A stretch of DNA of 64,000 bases from contig NZ_PJRT01000029.1 in assembly GCF_002858935.1 (NCBI RefSeq), positions 124,001 through 188,000 of the forward strand, in the 5' to 3' direction. A program made the position numbers and the translations under genes. Source of the DNA: Pantoea endophytica. Lineage in GTDB: Bacteria; Pseudomonadota; Gammaproteobacteria; Enterobacterales; Enterobacteriaceae. Below, one piece after another: positions 30,019-39,834 of the stretch; within the stretch, counting starts at the first letter, position 1; every line of letters begins with the position of its first letter. The notes beneath the pieces are model-generated. The model was not told the DNA's origin. It saw only the letters and a program-made list of their open reading frames with translations, and ran no database searches.

Positions 30019-32874
30019 TTGAAATATCTCGTCTCCTTTCGCACTACGCTTCGAATTTCGCGCTATCTGTTTCGTGCGCTGGCGTTGCTGCTCTGGGCGC
30101 TGGGTGCGCTGCTGACCACTTTCTACATCATCAACGTGCTGCACGAGAAAGAGAACGCGGTGCGTCAGGAGTTTGCCGCCAATTATGGTCAGGCTGAGTG
30201 GTACGTGCGCCATTCGGCGGATGTGATGCGCGAGCTGAAATACATCACCGAAAATCGCCTGAGCAGCAGCGCTAATGGTCTGGATGTGCTCAACGGTTTG
30301 CCGCCGGGCAAAGGTGCGTTGCCGCAGTTCACGCCGCTGTTTTCCGATGGCGACTGCACGTCAATGAGCAATACCTGGCGTAACTCGCTGGACTCGCTCA
30401 GCTACTACATCAATTACTGGAAAAGCAATTTTGCCTCGGCGTATGAATTGAACCGCGTGTTCTTCATCGGCGGAGAGAATCAGTGTCTGGCTGATTTCAC
30501 TATCGGCAGCAACAATTCGGTCGATCGTGAACGTAGCCTAAAAGCGCTGCGCGAACGCGTGCTGCATTATCGCAACGGCAATGAAGAAGAGCGCCGTCAG
30601 CCGATGTATTGGATCACTAGCAGCGCGCAGCCGGGCGTCGGCAACTTCTATATGGTGATGCCGGTATATGTGGCGAACAAGCTGCAGGCGTTGCTGGGCG
30701 TGGAGCAGAATATTCGCCTTGATGAGTTTATTCAGCCGGGCGGTTTGCCGCTGGTGGCCACCATCACCGATGAAAACTACCGTCCGCTGATCAGTTCGCG
30801 TCGCGGCGGGCCGGGCTACTCGCTCGACGATCTGCCGGATAACAGCACCTGGTTCGGCTATCTCGACAGCTATCGCCAGCTGGTGCTGAAAAAGCCGCTG
30901 CCGCCGTCGAATCTCAATGTGGTGTGGTCGCTTTCCACCGACGTGTTAACCGATCAGCTCAAGCTGATGCTGATCAACGCGCTGCTACTCAATATCTTAA
31001 CCGCGGTGATTTTGTTCACGCTGGCGTGGATTTTTGAGCGCCGCATGTTCCTGCCGGCCGAGGAGAATGCGCATCGGCTGGAGGAGCACGAGCAGTTCAA
31101 CCGCAAGATTGTCGCCTCGGCGCCGGTCGGCATCTGTATCCTGCGCACCAGCGACGGCACCAACATTCTGAGTAACGAACTGGCGCATAACTATCTGACG
31201 CTGCTGACGCAGGAAGATCGCCAGCGTCTGAATGAAATCATTGGCGGTCAGCAGGTCAACTTTGTCGATGTGCTGACCGGCAGCAACACCAACCTGCAAA
31301 TCAGCTTTGTACATTCGCGTTATCGTAATGAAAACGTGGCGATTTGCGTGCTGGTGGATGTTTCGGCGCGCGTGCGTATGGAGCAGTCGCTGCAGGAGAT
31401 GGCGCACTCGGCCGAGCAAGCCAGCCAGTCGAAATCAATGTTCCTCGCCACCGTCAGCCATGAACTGCGCACGCCGCTGTACGGCATTATCGGTAACCTC
31501 GATCTGCTGCAAACCAAAGTGCTGCCGAAAGGCGTCGATTCACTGGTGACGGCGATGAACAACTCGTCGAGCCTGCTGCTGAAGATCATCAGCGACATCC
31601 TCGACTTCTCGAAGATTGAATCCGAACAGCTGAAAATTGAACCGCATCCGTTCTCGCCGCGTGAAGTGGTCAATCACATTGCCAGCAACTATCTCTCGCT
31701 GGTGGTGCGTAAGCGCCTGGCGCTGTATGTGTTTATCGAAAACGATGTGCCGCTGATTATGGATGGCGACGCCATGCGTCTGCAGCAGGTGATATCCAAC
31801 CTGCTTAACAACGCCATTAAATTCACGCATACCGGCTGCATCATTCTGCATGCTTACGTCAAAGAGGGTTATCTGGCATTCCGCGTACGCGATACCGGCG
31901 TCGGTATTCCGGCCAAAGAGGTAACGCGCCTGTTCGATCCGTTCTTCCAGGTGGGTTCTGGCGTGCAGCGTAACTTCCAGGGCACCGGCTTAGGGCTGGC
32001 GATTTGTGAAAAGCTGATCAACATGATGGACGGCGACATCGAAGTCGATTCCGAACCGGGTATGGGCAGCCAGTTTATCGTGCGTATTCCGATCTATTCC
32101 GGTCAGCTGGCGGCGCCACCGCTGCTCGACGGCTTGCAGGAAAAAGCCATCTGGCTGGATATGCGTAATGAGTATCTCGCCAGCTTCCTGCTGCGTCTGC
32201 TGCAACAGCAGGGTATTCAGGCAGCGTATTACCACGGCCAGGCGGCGGCTGATGATGTGATCATCAGCGATCACGATGAGCCTGCCGCGCAAACTGGACG
32301 CGCACATATTCGTATCTGTGGTGAGCACATCGATATGCCGCACGAAACCGCGCCGGGGCAATGGATTCAGAGCAGCGCGATGCTCCACGATCTGCCGCAG
32401 CTGCTGGGCCGCATCTACCGCATCAACATTAATAGCCAAACCGCCACGCCGCTGCCGTTAACCGCGCCAAAAGCCGCCGCGACCTTCGAGGATATTATCG
32501 TGCTGATTGTTGATGACCATCCGATCAACCGCATGCTGCTATCAGAACAGCTCGGCACCGTCGGCTATCAAACCAAAACCGCGCAGGATGGCGTTGATGC
32601 GCTGAACGTGCTGAGTCGCAACCATATCGATATCGTGCTGAGCGACGTGAACATGCCGAACATGGATGGTTATCGCCTGACGCAACGTCTGCGTCAGCTG
32701 GGACATACTTTCCCGGTGATTGGCGTCACGGCAAATGCGTTAGCGGAAGAGAAGCAGCGCTGTATGGATGCGGGTATGGATAACTGTTTGTCGAAGCCGG
32801 TCACGCTGGATGTGTTGAAAAGCACGCTGGCGGTGTATGCGGAACGCGTCAGAAAGGGCAGGGTAGAGGCGTAA
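30019..32874 (+). CDS. rcsC: Hybrid sensor histidine kinase RcsC
   Basis: Inner-membrane hybrid kinase of the Rcs envelope-stress phosphorelay (951 residues). Order: N-terminal transmembrane helix (about 20-41), periplasmic sensor region, second helix (about 315-335), PAS-like linker, HisKA domain with the phospho-acceptor His481 (ATVSHELRTPLYG), ATPase domain (DTGVGIP, GTGLGLAICEK), RcsC-specific ABL domain (about 700-805), and receiver domain with Asp876 (DIVLSDVNMPNMDG). Translation starts at TTG 30019, giving MKYLVSFRTTLR, collinear with E. coli. It passes phosphate via RcsD to RcsB, both encoded convergently next door. Confidence 0.96.
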   Translation: MKYLVSFRTTLRISRYLFRALALLLWALGALLTTFYIINVLHEKENAVRQEFAANYGQAEWYVRHSADVMRELKYITENRLSSSANGLDVLNGLPPGKGALPQFTPLFSDGDCTSMSNTWRNSLDSLSYYINYWKSNFASAYELNRVFFIGGENQCLADFTIGSNNSVDRERSLKALRERVLHYRNGNEEERRQPMYWITSSAQPGVGNFYMVMPVYVANKLQALLGVEQNIRLDEFIQPGGLPLVATITDENYRPLISSRRGGPGYSLDDLPDNSTWFGYLDSYRQLVLKKPLPPSNLNVVWSLSTDVLTDQLKLMLINALLLNILTAVILFTLAWIFERRMFLPAEENAHRLEEHEQFNRKIVASAPVGICILRTSDGTNILSNELAHNYLTLLTQEDRQRLNEIIGGQQVNFVDVLTGSNTNLQISFVHSRYRNENVAICVLVDVSARVRMEQSLQEMAHSAEQASQSKSMFLATVSHELRTPLYGIIGNLDLLQTKVLPKGVDSLVTAMNNSSSLLLKIISDILDFSKIESEQLKIEPHPFSPREVVNHIASNYLSLVVRKRLALYVFIENDVPLIMDGDAMRLQQVISNLLNNAIKFTHTGCIILHAYVKEGYLAFRVRDTGVGIPAKEVTRLFDPFFQVGSGVQRNFQGTGLGLAICEKLINMMDGDIEVDSEPGMGSQFIVRIPIYSGQLAAPPLLDGLQEKAIWLDMRNEYLASFLLRLLQQQGIQAAYYHGQAAADDVIISDHDEPAAQTGRAHIRICGEHIDMPHETAPGQWIQSSAMLHDLPQLLGRIYRININSQTATPLPLTAPKAAATFEDIIVLIVDDHPINRMLLSEQLGTVGYQTKTAQDGVDALNVLSRNHIDIVLSDVNMPNMDGYRLTQRLRQLGHTFPVIGVTANALAEEKQRCMDAGMDNCLSKPVTLDVLKSTLAVYAERVRKGRVEA

Positions 32875-32883
32875 AGCGGATAC

Positions 32884-32918
32884 TAAAAAATGGGCGGTGT
32901 CAGAAGACGCCGCCCATT
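32884..32918 (-). terminator. Terminator of rcsB (possibly bidirectional with rcsC)
   Basis: A 12-bp stem (32890-32901 with 32906-32917, one wobble pair) has an AGAA loop. On the minus strand the stem is followed by TTTTTT, fitting a terminator for rcsB. On the plus strand the trailing bases are TTCGTATT, so any effect on rcsC would be weaker. Confidence 0.85.
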
Positions 32919-32922
32919 CGTA

Positions 32923-33573
32923 TTACTCTTTGTCGACCTGAGTGGCGCTGACAGAAGAGAGATAGTTCAGCAGCGCGATATCGTTTTCCACGCCCAGTTT
33001 CATCATGGCTGATTTCTTCTGGCTACTGATGGTTTTGATACTGCGGTTAAGTTTCTTAGCGATCTCAGTCACCAGGAAACCTTCTGCGAACAGACGCAGT
33101 ACTTCACTCTCTTTCGGCGACAGACGTTTGTCACCGTAACCACCGGCGCTGATGCGCTCCAGCAGTTTTGCCACGCTTTCCGGCGTATATTTTTTGCCTT
33201 TCTGCAGAGCCGCGAGTGCTTTTGGCAGATCGGTTGGTGCGCCTTGCTTCAGTACGATCCCTTCGATATCCAGATCCAACACCGCGCTCAGGATCGCTGG
33301 GTTATTGTTCATGGTCAGAACGATAATCGAGAGGTCCGGATAGTGACGTTTGATGTATTTAATCAGGGTGATACCGTCACCGTACTTCTCGCCTGGCATG
33401 GAGAGGTCGGTAATCAGGACATTAGCGTCCAGTTTGGGCAAGCTGTTTACCAGTGCTGTTGAGTCTTCAAACTCACCTACAACGTTAACCCATTCAATCT
33501 GTTCCAGTGACTTACGGATACCGAACAGAACGATCGGATGGTCATCGGCAATAATTACGTTCAAGTTATTCAT
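32923..33573 (-). CDS. rcsB: Response regulator RcsB
   Basis: LuxR/FixJ-type response regulator at the end of the Rcs phosphorelay. Alone or with partners such as RcsA it controls capsule, flagella, cell division and acid-stress genes. The receiver domain (1-125) has D10, D11 and the phospho-acceptor D56 (VLITDLSMPG); the DNA-binding helix-turn-helix is at about 150-205 (LSPKESEVLRLFAEGFLVTEIAKKLNRS). The start is ATG 33573, giving 216 residues as in E. coli; upstream in-frame codons lie within rcsD. Only one base separates the rcsD stop from this ATG, so the two are probably translationally coupled. Confidence 0.97.
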   Translation of the reverse strand: MNNLNVIIADDHPIVLFGIRKSLEQIEWVNVVGEFEDSTALVNSLPKLDANVLITDLSMPGEKYGDGITLIKYIKRHYPDLSIIVLTMNNNPAILSAVLDLDIEGIVLKQGAPTDLPKALAALQKGKKYTPESVAKLLERISAGGYGDKRLSPKESEVLRLFAEGFLVTEIAKKLNRSIKTISSQKKSAMMKLGVENDIALLNYLSSVSATQVDKE

Positions 33574-33574
33574 C

Positions 33575-36241
33575 TTATTGGTTACCTTGCTGCAGCAGTT
33601 GGCTGACGTAAGCGTCAATTTCACTGGTGGTATTTTTAATGGTTAAATCGTCACATACTTTAATGTGTTGTTCTAACGCTTCACAAAGCTGTTTACCTGA
33701 ACCCAGATTGAGCATGGCAAACACGCCTTTCAGGCGATGTGCTGTCTGAGCAAGCGAGGGATAATCCTTTTCCGCCGCTTCAGTATACAGTCTCTTCACA
33801 TCTGGCGGTACTGTCTCGGTAAACAGCTGGAAATAGCCTCCGCTCATTAGCGGCGTGGCTTCTTCATCTTCGCGACTCTCCTCTAACAAATCATGAGAAA
33901 GTTGCTTTTCAATCAGGGCCAGCAGCGCATCAAGCAGTGCATTACTGAGATTGAAGTTGACCCGGAATTGCTGATCGTTCAACGCGTGATGACCCATTTC
34001 GTCACCGGCCAGCAGCAGCGCCCAGCCGGTCAGGCGCGCCGGATCGTCGGTCACCAGCACATCATGATCCTGACCAGTTAAACGCTCATCCGAGGTCAGG
34101 CATTTCGCTCCCCAGTTTTCGAGGTGGCGACAAACGATCTTGTGTACGTCTTCTACGGCGATATCCACCAACGCGGTCACGCCTTCCAGCAGTTTCTCTT
34201 CCTGCTCGCCTTGCTGCTCTAACGCCAGCGGCAGCTGAATATTGTAGCGTGTGCCGATATCGGGTTTAGCGATGATCTCCAGCTGGCCGCCCATCTGTTT
34301 GCACAGCTGCTTACAGAGGAAAAATGCCATGCCGGACGCCTGGCCAAAACGATCTTGCGTGGTGTCGCCGAGATAGGGGAAATCGACATTCGCCAGTTCA
34401 TCGACGCTCAAGCCGGAGCCGGTATCCACCAGCTGCAGTAAGACCTGATTGGGCTTGTCTTCACTGGTTTTGATCTCCAGCGAAATCTTGCCCCAGCGCG
34501 TGGTGGTCAGCGAATAGTGCATCAGCGTGGTCAGCACTTTACGCAGCGCACGACGATCGCCAAAACGCATCTCGTCATTGGCTAAATGGTTATTCACCAC
34601 CAGCGCTAAACCTTTACGACGCAGCAGCGGCAGGCTTTCCAGCGCGATTTCGTCCAGCATATCCTGCAGGTTGAACACGCTGGCATCAGGCGACCAGTCA
34701 TGCGCTTCCAGGCGATTAAGCAGCACAATGTCATCCACCAGGCGCGCCAAACCCTGGCTCTCGTCGAGCAGATCGAGCACGCTTTCGTCATCGTCACGCT
34801 GGCTAAGTTGTACTAGTTGCTTAACCATGCTTTGCAGTGGACCATTGAGGGCGTGACCGAGGTTATGCATTAACTGCTGACGCATCTGGTGATTACGATC
34901 CAGCACCTGTTGTGCCTTCTGCAACTTCTTATTTACCAGTAATTCGCGGTCCTGATCGCGCATCATAAATAGCTGAGTATGCGGCGACAGCACGCTGCGC
35001 GCGTGGCGAATTTCATACACTTCATTATTGATGGTCGCCTGCAATACGCCCTGATGTTGATCGGACATATTGATGATTTTCTGCAGATTCAGGTGCGGCA
35101 ATAGATGTTCAGCGATTTTATTGCTGAGCAGCGTGCGGTTAGTGGCGAAGTCGTACACCAGCAAGCCGACCGGCAAACTGGCGACGATCTCTTCGTTAAG
35201 CATGCGCAGCGAATCCAGCTCGGCGCTCTGATTCTCGTTCGGGCGCAGCGATTGCTGACGCAGCAGCGTAATGCCCGCAATCGACAATAAAAACAGCACA
35301 AGGTTGATCAGCAGCGGCCACATCAGATTATGCAGCGTATCCAGCGCCAGGCTGGTGAGCGGCACGCGATACACCAGCTGCAGCGAAGTGCTAGGCAGCG
35401 AGGCGGCGATCTCCAGATTCGGGTTTACCAGCGCCACGTGCGTGCTTTCGCTGCTGGTATCGTCGCTGGTGGTGGTGGTGGTCGACGTTTGCGTCGCGTC
35501 CTGACGCAGTTGGAAGTTCTCCAGCGGCATATTACGCGGAATCAGATCGTTAACCGGCAAATCAAATGCCACCACGGTGGCTAAATGGCCCGGCTGATTG
35601 AAAGTGGTGCGCAGGGTAAAGTAGTGATCGTTCTGCCAGGCGAAGTGACGCAGCGGCGAGAAGCTTTCGCGCTCATCCAGCGCATTGGCCTGCTGCAGCA
35701 TCTCGGCGCGGCGGCTATCAACCAGCGAATTGATCGCACTCTCTTTATAACGTGTCGCCATGTCTTTCAGCGGCAGCGTGGAGATCATAATCAGGCTGTT
35801 ATCCTGACCATTGAGGAAGTACATCGACCAGGTCGGATTTTCCGCGCCCCACAGCGTATCGAGATAGTTGGACATGCGCATGGTCATATCCAGCGTGCTG
35901 CTATCGTGCGAACCGAAAATCAGTGCTTCGGTTTTGCGGCGGGTTTTTTCCAGATAATAGACATCCGGGCGCAGGCGGGTTTCCTGAAGATTACTGTTCG
36001 GCGACGAACCGGCGGCGCTGGTGGCCAGGTTCTCATAGATCTGCCACGTAGCGAAGCGCGACGCATCGATGCGTTTCTGCATCGCACGCGCCAAATCGGT
36101 CATCGCATAGCGCTTCTCTGTCATCCAGGCATTCACGCTGTTGTGCACCATCGCGCCGAGCGCCAGAAAAAGCACCAGGTTAAACACCACGAAAAAGCGC
36201 GTTACATTGCCGGATGTCAGAGGAAATTTATAAGGCAGCAT
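33575..36241 (-). CDS. rcsD: Phosphotransfer protein RcsD
   Basis: Inner-membrane histidine phosphotransferase that relays phosphate from RcsC to RcsB (888 residues, about 890 in E. coli). Two transmembrane segments flank a periplasmic domain (about 15-35 and 305-325). A degenerate HisKA/ATPase-like module is followed by the C-terminal HPt domain. The phospho-carrier is His835 in AQTAHRLKGVFAML. Identity to E. coli is high at the HPt and periplasmic ends and low in the kinase-like middle. Only 20 nt separates it from the upstream MFS gene on the same strand, unlike E. coli, where rcsD faces micF-ompC. Confidence 0.95.
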   Translation of the reverse strand: MLPYKFPLTSGNVTRFFVVFNLVLFLALGAMVHNSVNAWMTEKRYAMTDLARAMQKRIDASRFATWQIYENLATSAAGSSPNSNLQETRLRPDVYYLEKTRRKTEALIFGSHDSSTLDMTMRMSNYLDTLWGAENPTWSMYFLNGQDNSLIMISTLPLKDMATRYKESAINSLVDSRRAEMLQQANALDERESFSPLRHFAWQNDHYFTLRTTFNQPGHLATVVAFDLPVNDLIPRNMPLENFQLRQDATQTSTTTTTSDDTSSESTHVALVNPNLEIAASLPSTSLQLVYRVPLTSLALDTLHNLMWPLLINLVLFLLSIAGITLLRQQSLRPNENQSAELDSLRMLNEEIVASLPVGLLVYDFATNRTLLSNKIAEHLLPHLNLQKIINMSDQHQGVLQATINNEVYEIRHARSVLSPHTQLFMMRDQDRELLVNKKLQKAQQVLDRNHQMRQQLMHNLGHALNGPLQSMVKQLVQLSQRDDDESVLDLLDESQGLARLVDDIVLLNRLEAHDWSPDASVFNLQDMLDEIALESLPLLRRKGLALVVNNHLANDEMRFGDRRALRKVLTTLMHYSLTTTRWGKISLEIKTSEDKPNQVLLQLVDTGSGLSVDELANVDFPYLGDTTQDRFGQASGMAFFLCKQLCKQMGGQLEIIAKPDIGTRYNIQLPLALEQQGEQEEKLLEGVTALVDIAVEDVHKIVCRHLENWGAKCLTSDERLTGQDHDVLVTDDPARLTGWALLLAGDEMGHHALNDQQFRVNFNLSNALLDALLALIEKQLSHDLLEESREDEEATPLMSGGYFQLFTETVPPDVKRLYTEAAEKDYPSLAQTAHRLKGVFAMLNLGSGKQLCEALEQHIKVCDDLTIKNTTSEIDAYVSQLLQQGNQ

Positions 36242-36261
36242 AGTGTCTCAGGATCATGGAA

Positions 36262-37416
36262 TTAGCGCGCAACCCGTCGGGCACTGGCAGCGACGGCCAG
36301 CAGCAGCAGAGCGATAAGCAAAAATGCACCACTCAGGCTGATCCACTGGGAAATTAATCCGATTAAAGCCGGACCTGAAAGAATACCTGCATAGCCTAAC
36401 GTTGTCATGGCCGAAATCGCCAGATTCGACGGCATATCGTGTTGATTCCCGGCAGCATTGAACAACATCGGCACCGTATTGGCGAGGCCAAAACCCACCA
36501 GCAGGAAAGCCAGCAGCGCAATTTGCGGCCACGGCAGCAACACCGCCAGCGTCATGCCTGCGGCAGCGGCTAACGCACCGGTCAACATCACCGGATAACG
36601 GCCGAAGCGCTGAATCACTTTATCGCCGGTCAGACGACCAATGGTCATTGCCACCGAGAACACCGCATAACCTAAACCAGCGTGCGCCGGACTCATCTCC
36701 GGGCTTTGCAGCAGCAACAGCGCGCCCCAATCCAGCACCGCACCTTCGGCAAGAAACAGAATAAAGCAGAGTAAACCGAGGAATGCCACCCAACCGCGCG
36801 GAATAACCAGCCACGGCTGATCGGGCTGATGCAGGCGTTCGGTCATCAGCGTTGGCAGGCTCCACACCAGCAGCAGCACAATCAGCGCCATCACCGCGCC
36901 AACCGCTTGCAACGGCGTCAGGCCGCTGCCGAGTAACAGGCTGACGGAGCCGGCGCCGATAATCCCGCCGAGGCTAAAGAAGCCGTGGAAACCGGACATC
37001 ATCGGCTTGCGTGCGGCTTTTTCCACTTCGACAGCCTGCACGTTCATCGCGACATCCAGCATGCCGAGTCCGGCACCAAACACCATTAAAGTGGCGGCCA
37101 TCAGCCACATCACATCAAGCGTCGCCAGCAGCGGTAACATCGCCAGCACCACCAGCGTGGAGCACAACATCACCCGACGACCACCGAAGCGCGCAATCAA
37201 ACCGCCGGTAATCGGCATCGCCGCCAGCGAGCCAATTCCCAGACACAGCAGCAAACCACCCAATGATGCGCCGCTCAATGCCAGACGCTGGCTGGCGAAC
37301 GGCACCAGCGGTGCCCATGCGGACATGCCCAATCCAGCGATGAGGAAAACGATACGTGTCCCGAGGTTGACACGGTGATGCAATTTATTTTGCGGCGCGG
37401 CGTCCAGTGCTGTCAT
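36262..37416 (-). CDS. MFS transporter, YbjJ-like
   Basis: Major facilitator superfamily permease of 384 residues with about 12 hydrophobic segments and a central charged loop around residue 195 (TERLHQPDQPW). The MFS motif between helices 2 and 3 appears as GGLIARFGGRRVMLC. The overall pattern (LGIGSLAAMPITGG, NVQAVEVEKAARKPMMSGFHGFFSLGG) resembles the E. coli YbjJ group, whose substrate is unknown. It lies 20 nt upstream of rcsD on the same strand and diverges from the type I secretion cluster. It has no counterpart at this position in E. coli. Substrate not predictable. Confidence 0.85.
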   Translation of the reverse strand: MTALDAAPQNKLHHRVNLGTRIVFLIAGLGMSAWAPLVPFASQRLALSGASLGGLLLCLGIGSLAAMPITGGLIARFGGRRVMLCSTLVVLAMLPLLATLDVMWLMAATLMVFGAGLGMLDVAMNVQAVEVEKAARKPMMSGFHGFFSLGGIIGAGSVSLLLGSGLTPLQAVGAVMALIVLLLVWSLPTLMTERLHQPDQPWLVIPRGWVAFLGLLCFILFLAEGAVLDWGALLLLQSPEMSPAHAGLGYAVFSVAMTIGRLTGDKVIQRFGRYPVMLTGALAAAAGMTLAVLLPWPQIALLAFLLVGFGLANTVPMLFNAAGNQHDMPSNLAISAMTTLGYAGILSGPALIGLISQWISLSGAFLLIALLLLAVAASARRVAR

Positions 37417-37978
37417 AAAGAGTAGTTTTCATTAGCGGGTGAAGCGACGAAGTTTAGCATCAAAGCGCATGTCACACCGCGCATCAGACCCTATCAGATG
37501 GCAGCGATTAAACGCCAGAAACAGGCATATTACTGATTTTTTACGCATCGCTGCGCTTTTCCAGAACTTTCCTGGCATGTGCCAATGATTACTGGAGTGA
37601 CTTAAGTAAAATTTTTTCTGCCGAATGATGCAGTATACTGATGAAAGATTCCGCGCCACATGCGGCCTGGACGTCAATTTTTTGGCGCTGTCGCAAAGCA
37701 TGCATTTCCGGATTTTCGCCAATAGGCAGCGACCACGTAAAACCGATATGTTAGTCATCCCATCAGCTCCCGATGCGGAATATAGCGAGATCGAGATTAT
37801 TTCTCCCCCTTTGGGAGAATTTTGCTGTGCCTTATTTTAGTCCTTGTTACCTGCGGGTAACCCGTTTTCATCAGGCGAAGCGGGCCATTGATTAATGGCC
37901 TGTATGGCGCACCGGTACGCTTAAAACATTAATAAGCTTAATGACCGTTGCAATACCTTCCCTGTAACGAGGTTACCT
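37417..37978. other. Divergent control region between MFS gene and type I secretion cluster
   Basis: No credible gene lies in these 562 bases. The half nearest the secretion cluster holds three perfect short hairpins in a row: TTCTCCC/GGGAGAA (37801-37807, 37813-37819, followed by TTTT), GTTACC/GGTAAC (37846-37851, 37856-37861) and GGCCATT/AATGGCC (37883-37889, 37894-37900). They would form a folded 5' leader for the downstream gene if transcription starts upstream of 37800. A palindrome CAGTATACTG sits at 37629-37638. Promoters cannot be placed with confidence. Confidence 0.5.
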
Positions 37979-39763
37979 ATGTCTTCACGTCAATCCGAAC
38001 AACAATTAGCGGCGATTCTGCACTCTGCGGTCACTCTTTATCCGCTGGCAGACGACACATCATCTTTGCAAACGCGCAGCGTGGATACTACGCCGCCCGC
38101 GCCGTTACGTCCTTATGAACCTATTGCACAAGATGGCGTGATTGCCGCATGGGAATCCGGCAGGAATATTCACCTGCGCGGTCGCGCCGAATCTGAGCCA
38201 GGCGCCACCGTAACGCTGACCTTTAACGGCGAAGTCTGGCACAGCACGGTAAATAAATGGGGTTACTGGAATGCTTCGATGCCGCCGTCGGTGCTCAACG
38301 GATTGTCCGACGGTGTTTATTCGCTGACGCTAACCCTCACCGACAAAGCCGGTAATAGCACCGATACGCAGGTGGGCTTTGGGGTTTACGTGGATAAAAC
38401 CATCAAGCCTACGCTGACGGTGGATCCGATCAGCGGTGATAACGCGGTCAGCGTGGCAGAAGGCATTTACGGCGTGGAGGTGCACGGCAGTGTTACGCAC
38501 ATGCCGGCGAACAGCCATATCACGGTGATTTTAGCCGGGAAAAAATACTCTGGCGGCGTTAACGATAAAGGCGAATGGACCGCCGCTATTCCTTCACAGG
38601 ATCTTCAGGCGTTACAGGATGGCGTCTACAGCCTGAAAGTCAGCGCTACCGATCCCAACGGCAAAACCACCGCTTATCTGCAGGATGTCACCTTAATTAC
38701 CCACGTTAGCAGCCTGCCGCACATCAGTTTCGATAAGGTCACGGCAGACAACGTGATCAATAAAGAAGAGAGCCAAAACGATCTCACCTTTAGCGGCGAT
38801 CTTTCGGTGGTGGTGCCGGGCCAGCAGCTGTTGCTGTGCAGTGGAGATGCGGTTTATCACGCGCAGATTAGCAGCGACGGTCACTGGCAGGTGACGATTC
38901 CGGCCAGTGAAGTGGCGAGCTTTATTGCACTGGGCGAAATCCGCGTTTATGCGCAGGATGGCGCTGGCAACAGCACTGACGCAATGCTGGAACTGAACGT
39001 GGTCACCCAACTGCCAGACATCTATTACGAAATCAATATTGGCGGCGATACCACGCTGAATCAGCAGGAAGCGCAGCACGATCTCAGTTTCTATCTTGAA
39101 GGCGTGAAGGAGCTGACGCTCAACGGCAAAAACTACACGCCGGTCAACGGCATGGTCACCATCAGCGCCGAAGATCTGCAGGCGCTGCCGGATGGCGAAG
39201 TGTCGGCGCTGGCCACGCGCTGGGATGAGTACGGCAACCACGACACTCAGATTATTGAGAACCTGTTCAACGTTGCCACGCATCAGGTGCCGACCATTAC
39301 GCTGAATCAACCGTTTGGCGACGGGGTGCTGGATGCGGCGGAGCTGAATAGCTGGCATCTGATTCAGGGCAGCAGTAGCCATCTCGATCAGGGCAGCCTT
39401 GTGACGTTGACGCTGGGCGATCAGAGTTACACCGCCACGGTTAAAGCCGACGGCAACTGGGCGCTGACCATTTTGGCGGGTCAGCTGGCACCGCTGGATG
39501 ATGGCAGCTACCAAATGAAGGTCAGCGCGCAGGACAAAGCAGGCAATGTGGCGACGGCGACGCAGCCGGTGACCATCGATAGCCATGAGGCGGCCGCCAG
39601 CGTCAGCAGCGAGCCACTGAATACGCAACTGGTCGACGCAGGCGACAGCGCCGCCGCTCAACCCAGCGATGCGCGCGCCACGGAGAGTCACTACAACGCC
39701 AGCGATAGCAGTTACACCCTCGGCGACCATCTGCAGCAACATCAGGTTCAGAACCTGGCGTAA
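37979..39763 (+). CDS. Ig-like repeat protein, putative type I secretion substrate
   Basis: 594-residue protein without a Sec signal, built from about five tandem bacterial Ig-like modules (roughly 45-140, 145-242, 245-342, 345-435, 437-535). Several repeat the pattern DG.W...IP...L.AL.DG.YSL.V.A.D..GN. Such modules are typical of BapA/SiiE-type surface adhesins. The C-terminal 55 residues are Ser/Ala/Gln-rich and end in hydrophobic LA. No RTX nonapeptides (GGxGxDxxx) or von Willebrand domain are present, and the protein is far shorter than known giant adhesins. It is followed within 71 nt by an ABC exporter and HlyD-type adaptor, so export by them is inferred. Function otherwise unknown. Confidence 0.8.
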   Translation: MSSRQSEQQLAAILHSAVTLYPLADDTSSLQTRSVDTTPPAPLRPYEPIAQDGVIAAWESGRNIHLRGRAESEPGATVTLTFNGEVWHSTVNKWGYWNASMPPSVLNGLSDGVYSLTLTLTDKAGNSTDTQVGFGVYVDKTIKPTLTVDPISGDNAVSVAEGIYGVEVHGSVTHMPANSHITVILAGKKYSGGVNDKGEWTAAIPSQDLQALQDGVYSLKVSATDPNGKTTAYLQDVTLITHVSSLPHISFDKVTADNVINKEESQNDLTFSGDLSVVVPGQQLLLCSGDAVYHAQISSDGHWQVTIPASEVASFIALGEIRVYAQDGAGNSTDAMLELNVVTQLPDIYYEINIGGDTTLNQQEAQHDLSFYLEGVKELTLNGKNYTPVNGMVTISAEDLQALPDGEVSALATRWDEYGNHDTQIIENLFNVATHQVPTITLNQPFGDGVLDAAELNSWHLIQGSSSHLDQGSLVTLTLGDQSYTATVKADGNWALTILAGQLAPLDDGSYQMKVSAQDKAGNVATATQPVTIDSHEAAASVSSEPLNTQLVDAGDSAAAQPSDARATESHYNASDSSYTLGDHLQQHQVQNLA

Positions 39764-39834
39764 TCCGCCATCAACCGCTAGCAACATCGGCTAGCGGTTG
39801 CCAGCCCACTCTCATTGCTCACGGGACAACAGGG

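Noticed and set aside
37979..39763. Calling the type I substrate an RTX toxin
   Set aside because: No GGxGxDxxx nonapeptides or lipase/protease/haemolysin domains are visible; only Ig-like modules.
38693..39787. 364-codon frame antisense to the Ig-like substrate gene
   Set aside because: Composition is that of an antisense frame and the sense protein has clear repeat structure and operon context.
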